Shown piece by piece: positions 1 through 8,442 of a stretch of DNA of 64,000 bases. The DNA comes from Flavobacteriales bacterium (GTDB lineage: Bacteria; Bacteroidota; Bacteroidia; Flavobacteriales_C; GCA-002722245): positions 12,784 through 76,783 of the forward strand of contig JAHEZM010000010.1 in assembly GCA_023251075.1 (NCBI GenBank). The letters run 5' to 3'. The notes below the pieces were generated by a model. It was given only the letters and a program-made list of their open reading frames with translations. It had not been told where the DNA came from and ran no database searches. The translations under genes and the position numbers were made by a program. Numbering within the stretch: position 1 is the stretch's first letter; every line of letters begins with the position of its first letter.

Positions 1-1068
1 ATCATTTGATCCTGTTGTTCCATAAATCACCAACTCTCCTTTTGAATTCACTACCAAACTATGTGGCACTTCGCACAAACTACCTCCAATGTAAGTGGAG
101 TAAATTCGCTTGGTTCCCGATGTATCGTATTTGGTAATGGCTACATCGGAATTACTGAATCCTGCATTTATCCATCCGAAAAAAGGATCCCAAACCACAG
201 CGAATCCTGATTTAGGATTGCTGTTGAATGAAATATCATAGGCACCCAATGTAGTTGGATAACCTATATCAAAGGTGGAGCTTCCGGCATATAAAAAACC
301 ATCCTCATCATAAGTTGCAGTATAACCAAAATTATCAGCAGTAGAGCCCGAGTAAGTTGAAAAAATCAATAAAGGATCTATCACTAAATCAATTTCCTTA
401 TTGTAATCTCCTAATACAAATGATACTATTCCATCCTGAATTTTAAAAACACAATTCACCTCTACTTTTCTACCATTTATTTCCTGGTAAGCGTAAGGTT
501 TTTGTTCTATGATTTGAGAAAATGATAAGTTAATTTTCAGTTCATTATTTTCAATAAAGTACTTATTGGCTCCGTTGTATTTCCATTTAACTAATGAAGG
601 ATTTGCACCTGGATGCACAATAAAATCGTACTTCAACCCTTTTTCAGAAGCATAAAATAAAAAGTCAATTCCCTCAAAAATCTGATGGTAATTAAGAGTT
701 CTGTAAGAAGATAAATTAGAAGCCCATCTTCGCTGGTCATTTCCTATGTAAAAATTGAATTTATCGGAAGAAGTACTTGCCGATTCTATCTTCGCTTTTT
801 CGTTGGCATTTAAAAAACTCATTTCAAAAGCATGAAAGCGAATAGAGGTATCTGCTTCATTAATTCGGGAAGCATGACCGTGAATCTTTTCTTTATCGAC
901 CGGATGAATGAAATTATAGGTAAGCTTACTTTGTTCGAAAAACAACAAACCGCCCGGAACTTCAGCACGATATTTTACCTTACTTAACCATTGTCCGCCA
1001 TTGGGTATAAACTGCGCAAAAACCCCAAGGAATATAAAATTCAGAACTAAAAGTATTTTGTATCGCAT
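1..1068 (-). CDS. Exported SBBP-type beta-propeller surface protein, partial (C-terminus beyond window)
   Basis: The minus-strand frame is open from an ATG at 1068 to the left edge, giving 356 codons without a stop, so the C-terminus is missing. The N-terminus (MRYKILLVLNFIFLGVFAQ) is a signal peptide. It is followed by FIPNGGQW, the opening of the N-terminal domain (DUF7948-like) that precedes SBBP beta-propeller repeats in Bacteroidota surface proteins. Propeller-like blades begin near residue 255 (FSTYSGSTADNFGY) and recur near residue 325 (YSTYIGGS). Such proteins usually end in a T9SS sorting domain, which would lie outside the window. It is divergent from the exported protein at 1231. 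The family call is from motif memory; the binding target is unknown. Confidence 0.75.
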   Translation of the reverse strand, partial: MRYKILLVLNFIFLGVFAQFIPNGGQWLSKVKYRAEVPGGLLFFEQSKLTYNFIHPVDKEKIHGHASRINEADTSIRFHAFEMSFLNANEKAKIESASTSSDKFNFYIGNDQRRWASNLSSYRTLNYHQIFEGIDFLFYASEKGLKYDFIVHPGANPSLVKWKYNGANKYFIENNELKINLSFSQIIEQKPYAYQEINGRKVEVNCVFKIQDGIVSFVLGDYNKEIDLVIDPLLIFSTYSGSTADNFGYTATYDEDGFLYAGSSTFDIGYPTTLGAYDISFNSNPKSGFAVVWDPFFGWINAGFSNSDVAITKYDTSGTKRIYSTYIGGSLCEVPHSLVVNSKGELVIYGTTGSND

Positions 1069-1230
1069 GGCTAAATTTAACTTACAAAATGTACAATGAC
1101 AAACCTTTGTTTAATTTAAGACCGGAAACATTAATTTTGCTGCTTTCCACGTTATTGAACAATACACTATTAATAATTGTAACCATTAAGGGTTTATTAT
1201 TGTTCTAAATACAAGTATTATTGATTTAAG

Positions 1231-3792
1231 ATGTTGTTTTTGCGTAAAAATATATTACTCATACTAAGCTTTTTCCTTAGTGAATTGGCCTATACGCAAG
1301 ATTTTATAATGACCAATAATACCACCGATAATACCTGTACCGGTTTCTTTTACGATACTGGCGGGCCATCGGGAGCGGGCTACACTGCCGGAGAAAACAA
1401 AACACATACTTTATGTTCCGATGGAAGTGCCGGTGCTGCAATTAAAATAAATTTCAGTGCTTTTCATCTTGATTCTAAAGACACTTTAAGGATTTACGAC
1501 GGGCCCAATACTAGCGCTACTTTGTTTGGAAAATTCACCAACGACGATCTATTAGGACTTACTGTTGTTCCTACCACCACCAATCCTGGTGGTTGTTTAA
1601 CTTTTAATTTTACCAGCGATAATTCAACTCAAGGTTTTTGGGAAGGAGATATTTCCTGTGGTGCAAAATGTACTTTTCCTACGGCAGATATCAATAACAC
1701 TGGAAATATTTTGCGGCTTTGCCCTGGAAATTCTTTGAATCTCTCTGCTACCAATTCTACTGCAGGATCTGGATCCATCACAGAATACAAATGGTTTAGC
1801 AAAATAGATACTGTAGTGGGAAGTAGTTTTAGCACTACTTTCCCGGATCCTACCGGACTCAATGTTGAATTAAGAGTAACCAACTCTTTAGGATGTACCA
1901 GTATTAATAAAAAACAAGTGAAAGTAATGGTGAGCACTCCTCCCGACTTTACAGGAACAACAGGGGATAATGAAATATGTCTAGGCGAACAAGCTTGCTT
2001 TACCGGTGTTGCCACAGGCGTTGCTTACAAAGAACCTATTCCTAAATATACCGGTGGTTCGTTGGCTTTACCCGACGGACAAGGAGTATGTTTCTCCTCG
2101 GTGATGACTTATAACATTTTTACTTCCGGACAAAAACTAACCAACATTAATGACTTTCTGGGGATTTGTGTGGATATGGAACACTCCTACATTCAGGATT
2201 TAAAAATTTCAATTACCTGTCCGAACGGCCAATCAGTTAAACTTACCAATGTTGCCGGTGGCGGAAGATTTATGGGTGTTCCTATTGACGATGATGCCCG
2301 ACCAAATGATATGGGAACCTGTGGCCATTATTGTTGGACTCCCTCTGCTTCAGGCTATTTGCATCAAGCCGGATCAGAAGGTCAAACTATACCTTACGGA
2401 GATTATAAAAGTATTGAATCACTTTCTGGCTTATTGGGTTGTCCGCTCAATGGTGAATGGAAATTTGAAGTATGCGACAATCTGCATTCTGATAATGGAT
2501 TTCTTTGTGCCTGGGATTTGAATATTAATCCAGCTATCATTCCATCAGGAATTAGCTTCACTCCCACTTTCAATGCTAATGCTACCGATTCTACTGCCTG
2601 GGTAAATGATCCTACTATTATTACAACATCGGCCAATGCCGATCAAATTTGTGCAGAACCTACTGCACCTGGAAATAAATCATACACCTATCGTGTAATC
2701 AATAATTTTGGTTGTACTTACGACACTACTCTTAGTGTGAAAGTATATGATTATCCTACTTCCGATTTAATGGATACTCTTTTCATCTGTAGTAGTGTTT
2801 TACAATCACAGTTAAACGTAAACATTTCACCCAATGCAACAGGAACTTATCAATATCAATGGTTGCCGGCAACAGGATTAAATCCTAACAACATAAAAAA
2901 TCCAAACTTAACAGTCGCTAATGCACAAAATTTTTACGAGTTAAATGTTACCGATGATGCTTCTCCTGGCTGTACTTTAAAAGACACCATCTACATTCAA
3001 AAAATACCTGTTCCTACTGCCTCACTCACCATGAGTGAAGATTCGGGATGCGTGCCTTTAAAAATTACTTATAAAGACAACACCGTTCCAACAGCAGCCA
3101 AATTCACCTGGAACTTTAGTGATGGAACAAGCACTACAGGAACTATTGATACTGCCGTGCATACCTTCAACGATTGGGGAGATAAAACTATAGAATACAT
3201 TATTGAAACTAGCGACGGATGTAAAGACACTTCCTATTATACTGCTTATGCTGCCCCATTGCCATTGGTACTTTTCAATGTTACTCCTCCTTATGCCTAC
3301 AAAGATTATCCATATTTCTGTTTTCAAAATGTAACAGAAATGGGGGGAACTAATTACCAATGGATTTTTGGAACTGAGGGAACCTCTAACCAAACCCACG
3401 ATTGTTTTATGTTCTCCGATTCTGTTAAATGTCATAACGTGTCTTTAATATCTCAAAATGCTTCGGGTTGTATTGATACTTTAACCAAACCTGTTTGCGT
3501 AAAAAATTATCGTGAAAAAATATATGTACCCACTGCTTTCACTCCTAATAAAGATGGAGTGAATGATGTGTTCACTTTTGTTAGTGAATCAATTCCGGAA
3601 ACAGATTACGTAGCTTATATCTATGATAGATGGGGCAACGAATTTTACAAAAGCACCAAACCCAATTCATCGTGGGATGGAACCACTGCTGCCGGTGATG
3701 CACAACAAGATGTATATGTATATATCATCTATTACAGAGATGAATATGGCAACAAACAAAAATTGATGGGCCATATTTCTCTGATCAGATAA
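1231..3792 (+). CDS. Large T9SS-exported protein with CUB-like, P-domain and PKD modules and a gliding-type (type B) C-terminal domain
   Basis: This 853-residue secreted protein has a signal peptide at residues 1-23 (cleavage near AYTQ). Residues about 27-145 resemble a CUB domain (LRIYDGP core). Residues about 290-435 resemble a proprotein-convertase P-domain: an LTNINDFLGICVDMEHSYIQ stretch, then a cysteine-rich part ending in EWKFEVCDN and GFLCAWDL. A PKD-like domain lies near 600-680 (FTWNFSDG). The last 85 residues (FTPNKDGVNDVF, IYDRWGNEFY, SSWDGT) form the gliding-motility-associated type B sorting domain recognised by T9SS. P-domains normally accompany peptidases or adhesins; no catalytic domain is visible, so a surface adhesion or binding role is inferred. 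Confidence 0.8.
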   Translation: MLFLRKNILLILSFFLSELAYTQDFIMTNNTTDNTCTGFFYDTGGPSGAGYTAGENKTHTLCSDGSAGAAIKINFSAFHLDSKDTLRIYDGPNTSATLFGKFTNDDLLGLTVVPTTTNPGGCLTFNFTSDNSTQGFWEGDISCGAKCTFPTADINNTGNILRLCPGNSLNLSATNSTAGSGSITEYKWFSKIDTVVGSSFSTTFPDPTGLNVELRVTNSLGCTSINKKQVKVMVSTPPDFTGTTGDNEICLGEQACFTGVATGVAYKEPIPKYTGGSLALPDGQGVCFSSVMTYNIFTSGQKLTNINDFLGICVDMEHSYIQDLKISITCPNGQSVKLTNVAGGGRFMGVPIDDDARPNDMGTCGHYCWTPSASGYLHQAGSEGQTIPYGDYKSIESLSGLLGCPLNGEWKFEVCDNLHSDNGFLCAWDLNINPAIIPSGISFTPTFNANATDSTAWVNDPTIITTSANADQICAEPTAPGNKSYTYRVINNFGCTYDTTLSVKVYDYPTSDLMDTLFICSSVLQSQLNVNISPNATGTYQYQWLPATGLNPNNIKNPNLTVANAQNFYELNVTDDASPGCTLKDTIYIQKIPVPTASLTMSEDSGCVPLKITYKDNTVPTAAKFTWNFSDGTSTTGTIDTAVHTFNDWGDKTIEYIIETSDGCKDTSYYTAYAAPLPLVLFNVTPPYAYKDYPYFCFQNVTEMGGTNYQWIFGTEGTSNQTHDCFMFSDSVKCHNVSLISQNASGCIDTLTKPVCVKNYREKIYVPTAFTPNKDGVNDVFTFVSESIPETDYVAYIYDRWGNEFYKSTKPNSSWDGTTAAGDAQQDVYVYIIYYRDEYGNKQKLMGHISLIR

Positions 3793-3802
3793 GCTAGATT
3801 AT

Positions 3803-3810
3803 TATCTTTG
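3803..3810 (+). promoter_or_regulatory. -7 box TATCTTTG upstream of fmt
   Basis: This is an exact match to the Bacteroidota -7 consensus TAnnTTTG, 23 nt before the GTG start of fmt. No good TTG -33 element is visible at the usual distance, so the promoter is only probable. Confidence 0.5.
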
Positions 3811-3833
3811 CTCCATCATCAACCAATAATCTT

Positions 3834-4796
3834 GTGTCTTTGAACTCATCATTTAAAATAGTATTCATGGGAACTCCCGATTTCGCAGTTCCTTCTTTAC
3901 AAATATTAGTGGATAATGGATACGATGTAGTAGCTGTAATTACTGCACCCGATAAACCTGCTGGTAGAGGACATAAATTACAAATGTCGGCTGTAAAAAA
4001 GTATGCCGTTGAAAAAGGATTGAATGTTTTACAACCTACCCATTTAAAAGACGAAAATTTTGTAGCAGAATTAAAGACATTGAAAGCCGACTTGCAAGTA
4101 GTAGTTGCTTTTAGAATGTTACCTAAAGTTATTTGGGCCATGCCTAAAAACGGAACCTTTAATTTACATGCATCATTACTACCACAATACAGAGGTGCCG
4201 CTCCTATCAACTGGGCTGTGATTAATGGAGAAAAAGAAAGTGGCGTTACTACTTTTTTCTTAAATGATACTATTGATACGGGCGCTATTATTCTTCAAGA
4301 AAAAGTAAAATTACAAAACGACACTACTGCCGGTGAATTACACGACACCTTAATGAACCTCGGAAAAAATGTAGTACTTGATACGGTATACAGAATACAA
4401 ACTAATAATTTGAATTTACTCTATCAGGAAGATTTGTTGGTGAAAGAATTAAAACCTGCTCCGAAAATTTTTAAAGACACCTGCAAAATAAATTGGAGTG
4501 AAAATGCTCACACTATATATAATAGAGTAAGAGGCTTATCTCCTTATCCAACCGCATGGACTAACCTGATAAAAGATGGGGCAGAAATATTAATGAAAAT
4601 ATATAGTTCAGAAATTTCTGAGGAAAAATTAGAAGTAGGAAAAATTAAAACCGACAATAAAACGCACTTACTCATAGGCTGTGGTAACGGGGCTTTGAAG
4701 ATCAACGAGCTCCAGCTGGCGGGTAAAAACAGGATGAAGACAGAAGACTTTTTAAAAGGATACAATGTTATAGACACATACGTAACACCGAGTTAA
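3834..4796 (+). CDS. fmt: Methionyl-tRNA formyltransferase
   Basis: The enzyme transfers a formyl group from 10-formyl-tetrahydrofolate to initiator Met-tRNA in the cytoplasm. The 320-residue length is normal for the family. The N-terminal formyltransferase fold starts with KIVFMGTPDFAVPSL. The folate-site region NGTFNLHASLLPQYRGAAPI contains the N-H motif, followed by a GVTTFFLNDTIDTGAII segment. The C-terminal half, including NRVRGLSPYPTAWT, is the tRNA-binding domain. The start chosen is GTG at 3834, which gives a normal short lead into the fold; a TTG two codons later is the alternative. An imperfect hairpin overlaps the stop codon. Confidence 0.95.
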   Translation: MSLNSSFKIVFMGTPDFAVPSLQILVDNGYDVVAVITAPDKPAGRGHKLQMSAVKKYAVEKGLNVLQPTHLKDENFVAELKTLKADLQVVVAFRMLPKVIWAMPKNGTFNLHASLLPQYRGAAPINWAVINGEKESGVTTFFLNDTIDTGAIILQEKVKLQNDTTAGELHDTLMNLGKNVVLDTVYRIQTNNLNLLYQEDLLVKELKPAPKIFKDTCKINWSENAHTIYNRVRGLSPYPTAWTNLIKDGAEILMKIYSSEISEEKLEVGKIKTDNKTHLLIGCGNGALKINELQLAGKNRMKTEDFLKGYNVIDTYVTPS

Positions 4797-4831
4797 CAAT
4801 AGTGAATGTAATTGGTATGTTCACTTGTTAA
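4793..4831 (+). terminator. Imperfect hairpin at the end of fmt
   Basis: TTAACAA plus GTGAA (4793-4806, with a 2-nt bulge) pairs with TTCAC plus TTGTTAA (4820-4831) across a 13-nt loop. The stem overlaps the fmt stop codon. There is no U-run afterwards, so it could be a weak terminator or an RNA 3'-end stabiliser. Confidence 0.35.
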
Positions 4832-4926
4832 ACATGCGGAAAGAGGCTATTTCACTACGATTTCCGTGCAAGTTATTAACAATACCCCCCATTTTTCAAC
4901 ATTTCCATGCTTTTTCGCTTTTGCTA

Positions 4927-4957
4927 TTTGCATAAACTCATAGGATATATATATTTG
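4927..4957 (+). promoter_or_regulatory. Promoter of the HU gene (TTTG-N19-TATATTTG)
   Basis: TTTG at 4927-4930, a 19-nt spacer and TATATTTG at 4950-4957 match both elements of the Bacteroidota sigma-A-type promoter. The ATG at 5005 lies 47 nt downstream of the box. The leader is AT-rich with no obvious Shine-Dalgarno sequence. Confidence 0.75.
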
Positions 4958-5004
4958 ACTCCGGATAGTCAATTTATTTATTAACCATTAAATGTTTTTA
5001 TAAC

Positions 5005-5283
5005 ATGGCAAACAAAGCAGAATTAATCGAAGCAATCGCAGCTGAAGCGAAAATTACTAAAGCTGATGCAAAAAGAGCGTTAGACGCTTTTGTAACTGCA
5101 ACTACTAAAGCTCTTAAAAAAGGAGACAGAGTTGCTCTAGTTGGATTCGGTACTTTCGGTATCTCTAAAAGAGCTGCTAGAAAAGGAAGAAACCCACAAA
5201 CTGGTAAAGAAATTAAAATCGCTGCTAAAAAAGTGGTTAAGTTCAAAGCTGGTGCTGAGCTTTCTGGTGTAGTTAACAAATAA
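5005..5283 (+). CDS. HU-family histone-like DNA-binding protein
   Basis: This small basic nucleoid protein bends and wraps DNA as a dimer. Its 92 residues are the normal HU length. It opens with the helical [20 protein letters not shown], continues with [20 protein letters not shown] and ends with the DNA-contacting arm [11 protein letters not shown] and its flanks. Codon use is strongly biased and the promoter fits consensus well, consistent with high expression. It is monocistronic, with its own promoter and a clear terminator. Confidence 0.95.
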   Translation: MANKAELIEAIAAEAKITKADAKRALDAFVTATTKALKKGDRVALVGFGTFGISKRAARKGRNPQTGKEIKIAAKKVVKFKAGAELSGVVNK

Positions 5284-5308
5284 TTGTTACTGCTTCAAAA
5301 AACAAAAG

Positions 5309-5336
5309 TCCCTCGTCGTTGACGGGGGATTTTTTT
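5309..5336 (+). terminator. Rho-independent terminator of the HU gene
   Basis: TCCCTCGTC (5309-5317) pairs with GACGGGGGA (5321-5329), with one G-U pair and a GTT loop. A run of seven T follows immediately. Confidence 0.85.
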
Positions 5337-5388
5337 GTATCTTATTCATTCACCGCGTCGTCATTACTTCATCAAGAGAGTAAAGTAA

Positions 5389-5416
5389 ATTGCCGTCGGT
5401 TGAAACCGACGGCAAT
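5389..5416. repeat. Perfect GC-rich hairpin between two terminators
   Basis: ATTGCCGTCGGTT (5389-5401) is followed after only 2 nt by its exact reverse complement (5404-5416). In practice this gives a 12-bp stem with a TGAA tetraloop. It has no U-run and sits between the HU terminator and the next bidirectional terminator. Confidence 0.7.
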
Positions 5417-5426
5417 TGAAAAACAA

Positions 5427-5458
5427 AAAAAGGATTTCAATTTCTTGAAATCCTTTTT
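5427..5458. terminator. Bidirectional terminator between HU and the glycosyltransferase operon
   Basis: AAAAAGGATTTCAA (5427-5440) pairs with TTGAAATCCTTTTT (5445-5458) across a TTTC loop. The A-run and T-run let it act on both strands. It is 20 nt past the stop of the minus-strand gene at 5479. Confidence 0.8.
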
Positions 5459-5478
5459 CTATGTTTTATAAAATGAAA

Positions 5479-6477
5479 TTATAGTTTCGAAATATCACTC
5501 AACCAAGCTTTCAACAATCCCATTTCTTCTTTTCCAATCACTTCTATATCTACTAATTTTTGATAGCAGCTTATCATATTCTCTGCAATATTCTCTACAC
5601 CTTTTTTCAAAGGAAGTGCTTGTAGTTCTTTACAAATTCTGAAGTTGTTAGAATATCCTGGAATTTCATCTTCAAAATCTTTCATTAAGTTGTGCTCATT
5701 TCTTTCTTGCCAAACTGTTGGTTCATGATACAAAATACTCCAACCGCATTCCCAGGAAATTCTTTGCGCTACATAACTTCTCCATATATCTGTCATTCTA
5801 AAACTACAAAATGATGGAAGATATAATAAAGGAAAAGCTTCTTTGTACCAATAAGTGTTCTGACTATTAAAAGGACTCCAGGCATTTTTACCCAACAACA
5901 AACGGGTTTTAATTTCAAAACTCAAAGGCAAAGGATATGTTAAACGATATACCGCATCCACATCCGGATTTTCATCAGCCAATCCTTGTTGAATCGGACT
6001 CACCACTGTTTTTTCTGCACCTGCCGGAATTTGTTTTTTTTGTAATTCTTCCAAAGGATAACCGCGGGCCCAAATCATTTTCTCTGTGAAGTAATGATAA
6101 ATATTCACCCAACCAGCATCTTCAAAATAATGTCCTTTAGCCTCTTTTTGTTTTGCTTTCCAAAACTCTTCACGAGGAATATTATCATCATCCGTCTCTA
6201 CAATTTCTTCTGCGCCATTTTTAATAGCAATAAGATATCCTAAGTTTTTTCTTGAATAATGTTTTGTAGGAGTAATTTTCGCCAATTCAAAAGGAAGGGT
6301 TAATTGTTTATCTACACTCCAAAAATCACAACCCTCTAAATTAAAACTAGAAGGTGATTTGGTATCCCCAATTACAATAAATGGAACTCCTCTTTGATTA
6401 CACTCTTTCGCAAACAAATTCAACACAGGATGTTGATCGTTAGCAATAGAAGTAATAATTAATGTTTGTTTAGTCAT
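5479..6477 (-). CDS. STELLO-like glycosyltransferase (DUF288-type)
   Basis: This 332-residue soluble protein has no signal peptide or membrane segment. The N-terminus LIITSIANDQHPVLNLFAKE and the block YSRKNLGYLIAIKNGAEEIV followed at once by ETDDDN match the STELLO/DUF288 family of GT-A-like glycosyltransferases; the TDDDN is the likely metal/nucleotide-sugar binding acidic motif. The gene follows the DPM1-like transferase by 3 nt in the same direction, so both are probably co-transcribed from 7232-7259. The sugar donor and acceptor cannot be read from sequence. An involvement in glycan or glycolipid assembly is inferred from the neighbour. Confidence 0.7.
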   Translation of the reverse strand: MTKQTLIITSIANDQHPVLNLFAKECNQRGVPFIVIGDTKSPSSFNLEGCDFWSVDKQLTLPFELAKITPTKHYSRKNLGYLIAIKNGAEEIVETDDDNIPREEFWKAKQKEAKGHYFEDAGWVNIYHYFTEKMIWARGYPLEELQKKQIPAGAEKTVVSPIQQGLADENPDVDAVYRLTYPLPLSFEIKTRLLLGKNAWSPFNSQNTYWYKEAFPLLYLPSFCSFRMTDIWRSYVAQRISWECGWSILYHEPTVWQERNEHNLMKDFEDEIPGYSNNFRICKELQALPLKKGVENIAENMISCYQKLVDIEVIGKEEMGLLKAWLSDISKL

Positions 6478-6480
6478 AAA

Positions 6481-7215
6481 CTATATTTTAGGGGAACGCC
6501 CTGTAATTCTCAAAATAAAATAGTAAAACAATGTTTTGTACGCATTTTTAATGGCGTTAGGAGAAACTCTGGGTGATGGCGCCTGATAGTGAATAGGTAC
6601 TTCTGCCATTCTCTTGTTACGCAACAAATATCGAATTTCTGTTTGGTAAAAATGTGCCTTTGATTTTAAAGGATAATTAATCAGTTTCTCCACTATATTT
6701 CTGTGAAATCCCTGATACCCGGAAGTCATATCGGCCAATTTAGTGCCCAATAAAACATTCGCCAAAACGGTTCCTGTTTTAGATAACAACTTACGTTTAA
6801 ACGGAGAATCGCCCATTGAACCACCATTCATAAAACGACTACCGAAAGCACATTCATTACCTTCATTCAACACTCTTAAAAACATAGGAATAGCTCGCGG
6901 ATCATGTGATAAACCAGCATCCATTTCAATAATAATTTCGTGTCCGGCTTCAAAAGCCACCCTAAATCCATGAATATAAGCATCTACCACATTCTTGTTG
7001 TTGGGGGCCCAAACGGTGATATATCTTGAATCGTTTTTTGATTTTTCCTGACAAAGTTCTAAGGTTCTATCCTTAGAGGCATTATCGATAATGAAATATA
7101 CATTCCCTGGTTTCAATGTATTAATAACCATATCGAGCACATCAATGAAAGCCTGAAAATCTTGCTCCTCATTGGCCATTGGCACTACAATCGCCCAGTT
7201 ATTATAATAATACAT
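6481..7215 (-). CDS. Family 2 glycosyltransferase, dolichol-phosphate mannosyltransferase-like
   Basis: This 244-residue GT-A enzyme begins with the GT2 pattern WAIVVPMANEE, followed by FIIDNASKDRT. It has the acidic metal-binding segment IEMDAGLSHDP and the acceptor-side GYQGFHRNIV. These resemble DPM1-like enzymes that load a sugar onto a polyprenyl phosphate. There is no C-terminal membrane domain, so it should be cytoplasmic or peripheral. It is first in a two-gene operon with the STELLO-like enzyme and divergent from a polytopic membrane protein that could use a lipid-linked sugar; the substrate is inferred only by class. Confidence 0.8.
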   Translation of the reverse strand: MYYYNNWAIVVPMANEEQDFQAFIDVLDMVINTLKPGNVYFIIDNASKDRTLELCQEKSKNDSRYITVWAPNNKNVVDAYIHGFRVAFEAGHEIIIEMDAGLSHDPRAIPMFLRVLNEGNECAFGSRFMNGGSMGDSPFKRKLLSKTGTVLANVLLGTKLADMTSGYQGFHRNIVEKLINYPLKSKAHFYQTEIRYLLRNKRMAEVPIHYQAPSPRVSPNAIKNAYKTLFYYFILRITGRSPKI

Positions 7216-7231
7216 ATTCTTGAGTTTGAAG

Positions 7232-7259
7232 CAAATTTAATCCTTCTTGCGAGACCAAA
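7232..7259 (-). promoter_or_regulatory. Probable promoter of the glycosyltransferase pair
   Basis: On the minus strand TAAATTTG (7239-7232) matches TAnnTTTG, with a TTTG at 7259-7256 upstream. The 16-nt spacer is shorter than the usual 19-21 nt, which lowers confidence. The box is 16 nt from the ATG at 7215. Confidence 0.5.
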
Positions 7260-7362
7260 AAGCTATTTTATAAAAAAAATGAAAATATATCTAAAATCAC
7301 GAATAAACAACCATTTCAAATAATAATGTAATTCCTTATTATTGTAGCAAATAACGAAGAAG

Positions 7363-8340
7363 ATGGAAGAACAAAAAAAAGCAAAAATAGCCTTAATAAT
7401 TTTCCTTGTTGTAGGTGCTATATTACTTACTTACAACTACATGCTTCTTACCTACTATCCCTATGAACAAAGTGTTCAATCGATGTGTAATGAAATTATT
7501 AACCACACTGCTCTTTCTCCTTTACGCTATAGAATATTACTGCCTACCCTGATTCATATAGGTGAAAACGTATTTCAGCATATTTCAGCAAACAATGCTT
7601 TTATGTTTGCATATATTGGTGTAGTTTTTTGCTGCTACCTCTTCTCTTTATCTTCCGCATTTTACTTATTCAAACAATTTCACGAAAACAAAAACAGCAT
7701 TATATTGTTGCTCCTTTTTACAGTATCTCTGGTAGTAGCTCAAAAAAATAATTTCTTTCAGCCCTGGAGTATTCTTGAACCCGGATTATATACATTGGGT
7801 ATTGTAATGGCGATAAAAAAGCGCATATTTCCTTTTATTGTTATTACGATTCTCGCAGTGTTAAATAGAGAAACCGGGATCTTTTTATCGGCAGCTTACA
7901 TCTTAGCTCAAAACAGCGTGATGGATTATCTTAAAAAAATCACTTTGATTTTCAGTGAAAAAATGGCCATTCTTACCATGATTATTGCTGTTGCAATTTA
8001 TGCCTTATTGAGAATGTCTTTTGGTGATGCCGCCGATGAAATTACTGTTCAGGATGTAATGAAACAAAATCTTCAACCTTTCTCTATGATCATTTTAGCC
8101 ATTAACATAGCTACCTACTTTCATCTTTATTTAATCTTGGGGTTAAAATGGAACTTGGTTCCCGATGTATTAAAAAGAATGTGGCCCATTGTTCTTCTAT
8201 GCTCTTTCTTTATTGCCGTTTATGGAATTTGGTACGAAATAAGAATGTTTAATTCTGTTTTACCATTGCTGTTGTGTGTGTTGGGATTTGGGTTGAATAC
8301 TTTAGTTGCAGAAAAAGAAAATTGTTTTGTAGGACGATAG
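7363..8340 (+). CDS. Polytopic membrane protein of unknown function (possibly GT-C-like)
   Basis: I do not recognise the family. The 325-residue product has a first membrane helix at about residues 8-28 and some eight or nine hydrophobic segments in all, with a loop containing LSPLRYRILLPTLIH after the first helix and NRETGIF near residue 169. A long first extracytoplasmic loop followed by many helices is seen in GT-C enzymes using polyprenyl-phosphate sugars. The divergent DPM1-like and STELLO-like genes would suit that, but it is inference. The last codons (VGR and the TAG stop) lie inside the left arm of a large inverted repeat, so the C-terminal tail may have been shaped by insertion of that element. 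Confidence 0.65.
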   Translation: MEEQKKAKIALIIFLVVGAILLTYNYMLLTYYPYEQSVQSMCNEIINHTALSPLRYRILLPTLIHIGENVFQHISANNAFMFAYIGVVFCCYLFSLSSAFYLFKQFHENKNSIILLLLFTVSLVVAQKNNFFQPWSILEPGLYTLGIVMAIKKRIFPFIVITILAVLNRETGIFLSAAYILAQNSVMDYLKKITLIFSEKMAILTMIIAVAIYALLRMSFGDAADEITVQDVMKQNLQPFSMIILAINIATYFHLYLILGLKWNLVPDVLKRMWPIVLLCSFFIAVYGIWYEIRMFNSVLPLLLCVLGFGLNTLVAEKENCFVGR

Positions 8341-8436
8341 TTCCTTCGTACCTCAGGATGACAATCACGCTAAATACAGAGTGAGAGTGAGTTTTGAGAG
8401 TGATTGTCATCCTGAGGCACGAAGGAACTATCGTCC
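8332..8436. repeat. Large inverted repeat (37-bp arms) between convergent genes, overlapping a stop codon
   Basis: The left arm (8332-8368) and right arm (8400-8436) are reverse complements with one mismatch, separated by 31 bp. The core includes CCTCAGGATGACA and GTTCCTTCG. It resembles a family of dispersed palindromes I recall from Bacteroidota intergenic regions. It contains the stop codon of the membrane protein on the left and ends 6 bp from the stop of the L,D-transpeptidase on the right. As RNA it would form a very stable hairpin on either transcript. Confidence 0.9.
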
Positions 8437-8442
8437 CATTTA

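Noticed and set aside
4998-5279. 93-codon open frame antisense to the HU gene
   Set aside because: It mirrors the HU gene exactly, its translation is hydrophobic and low in complexity, and no promoter or homology is evident; HU on the plus strand is unmistakable.
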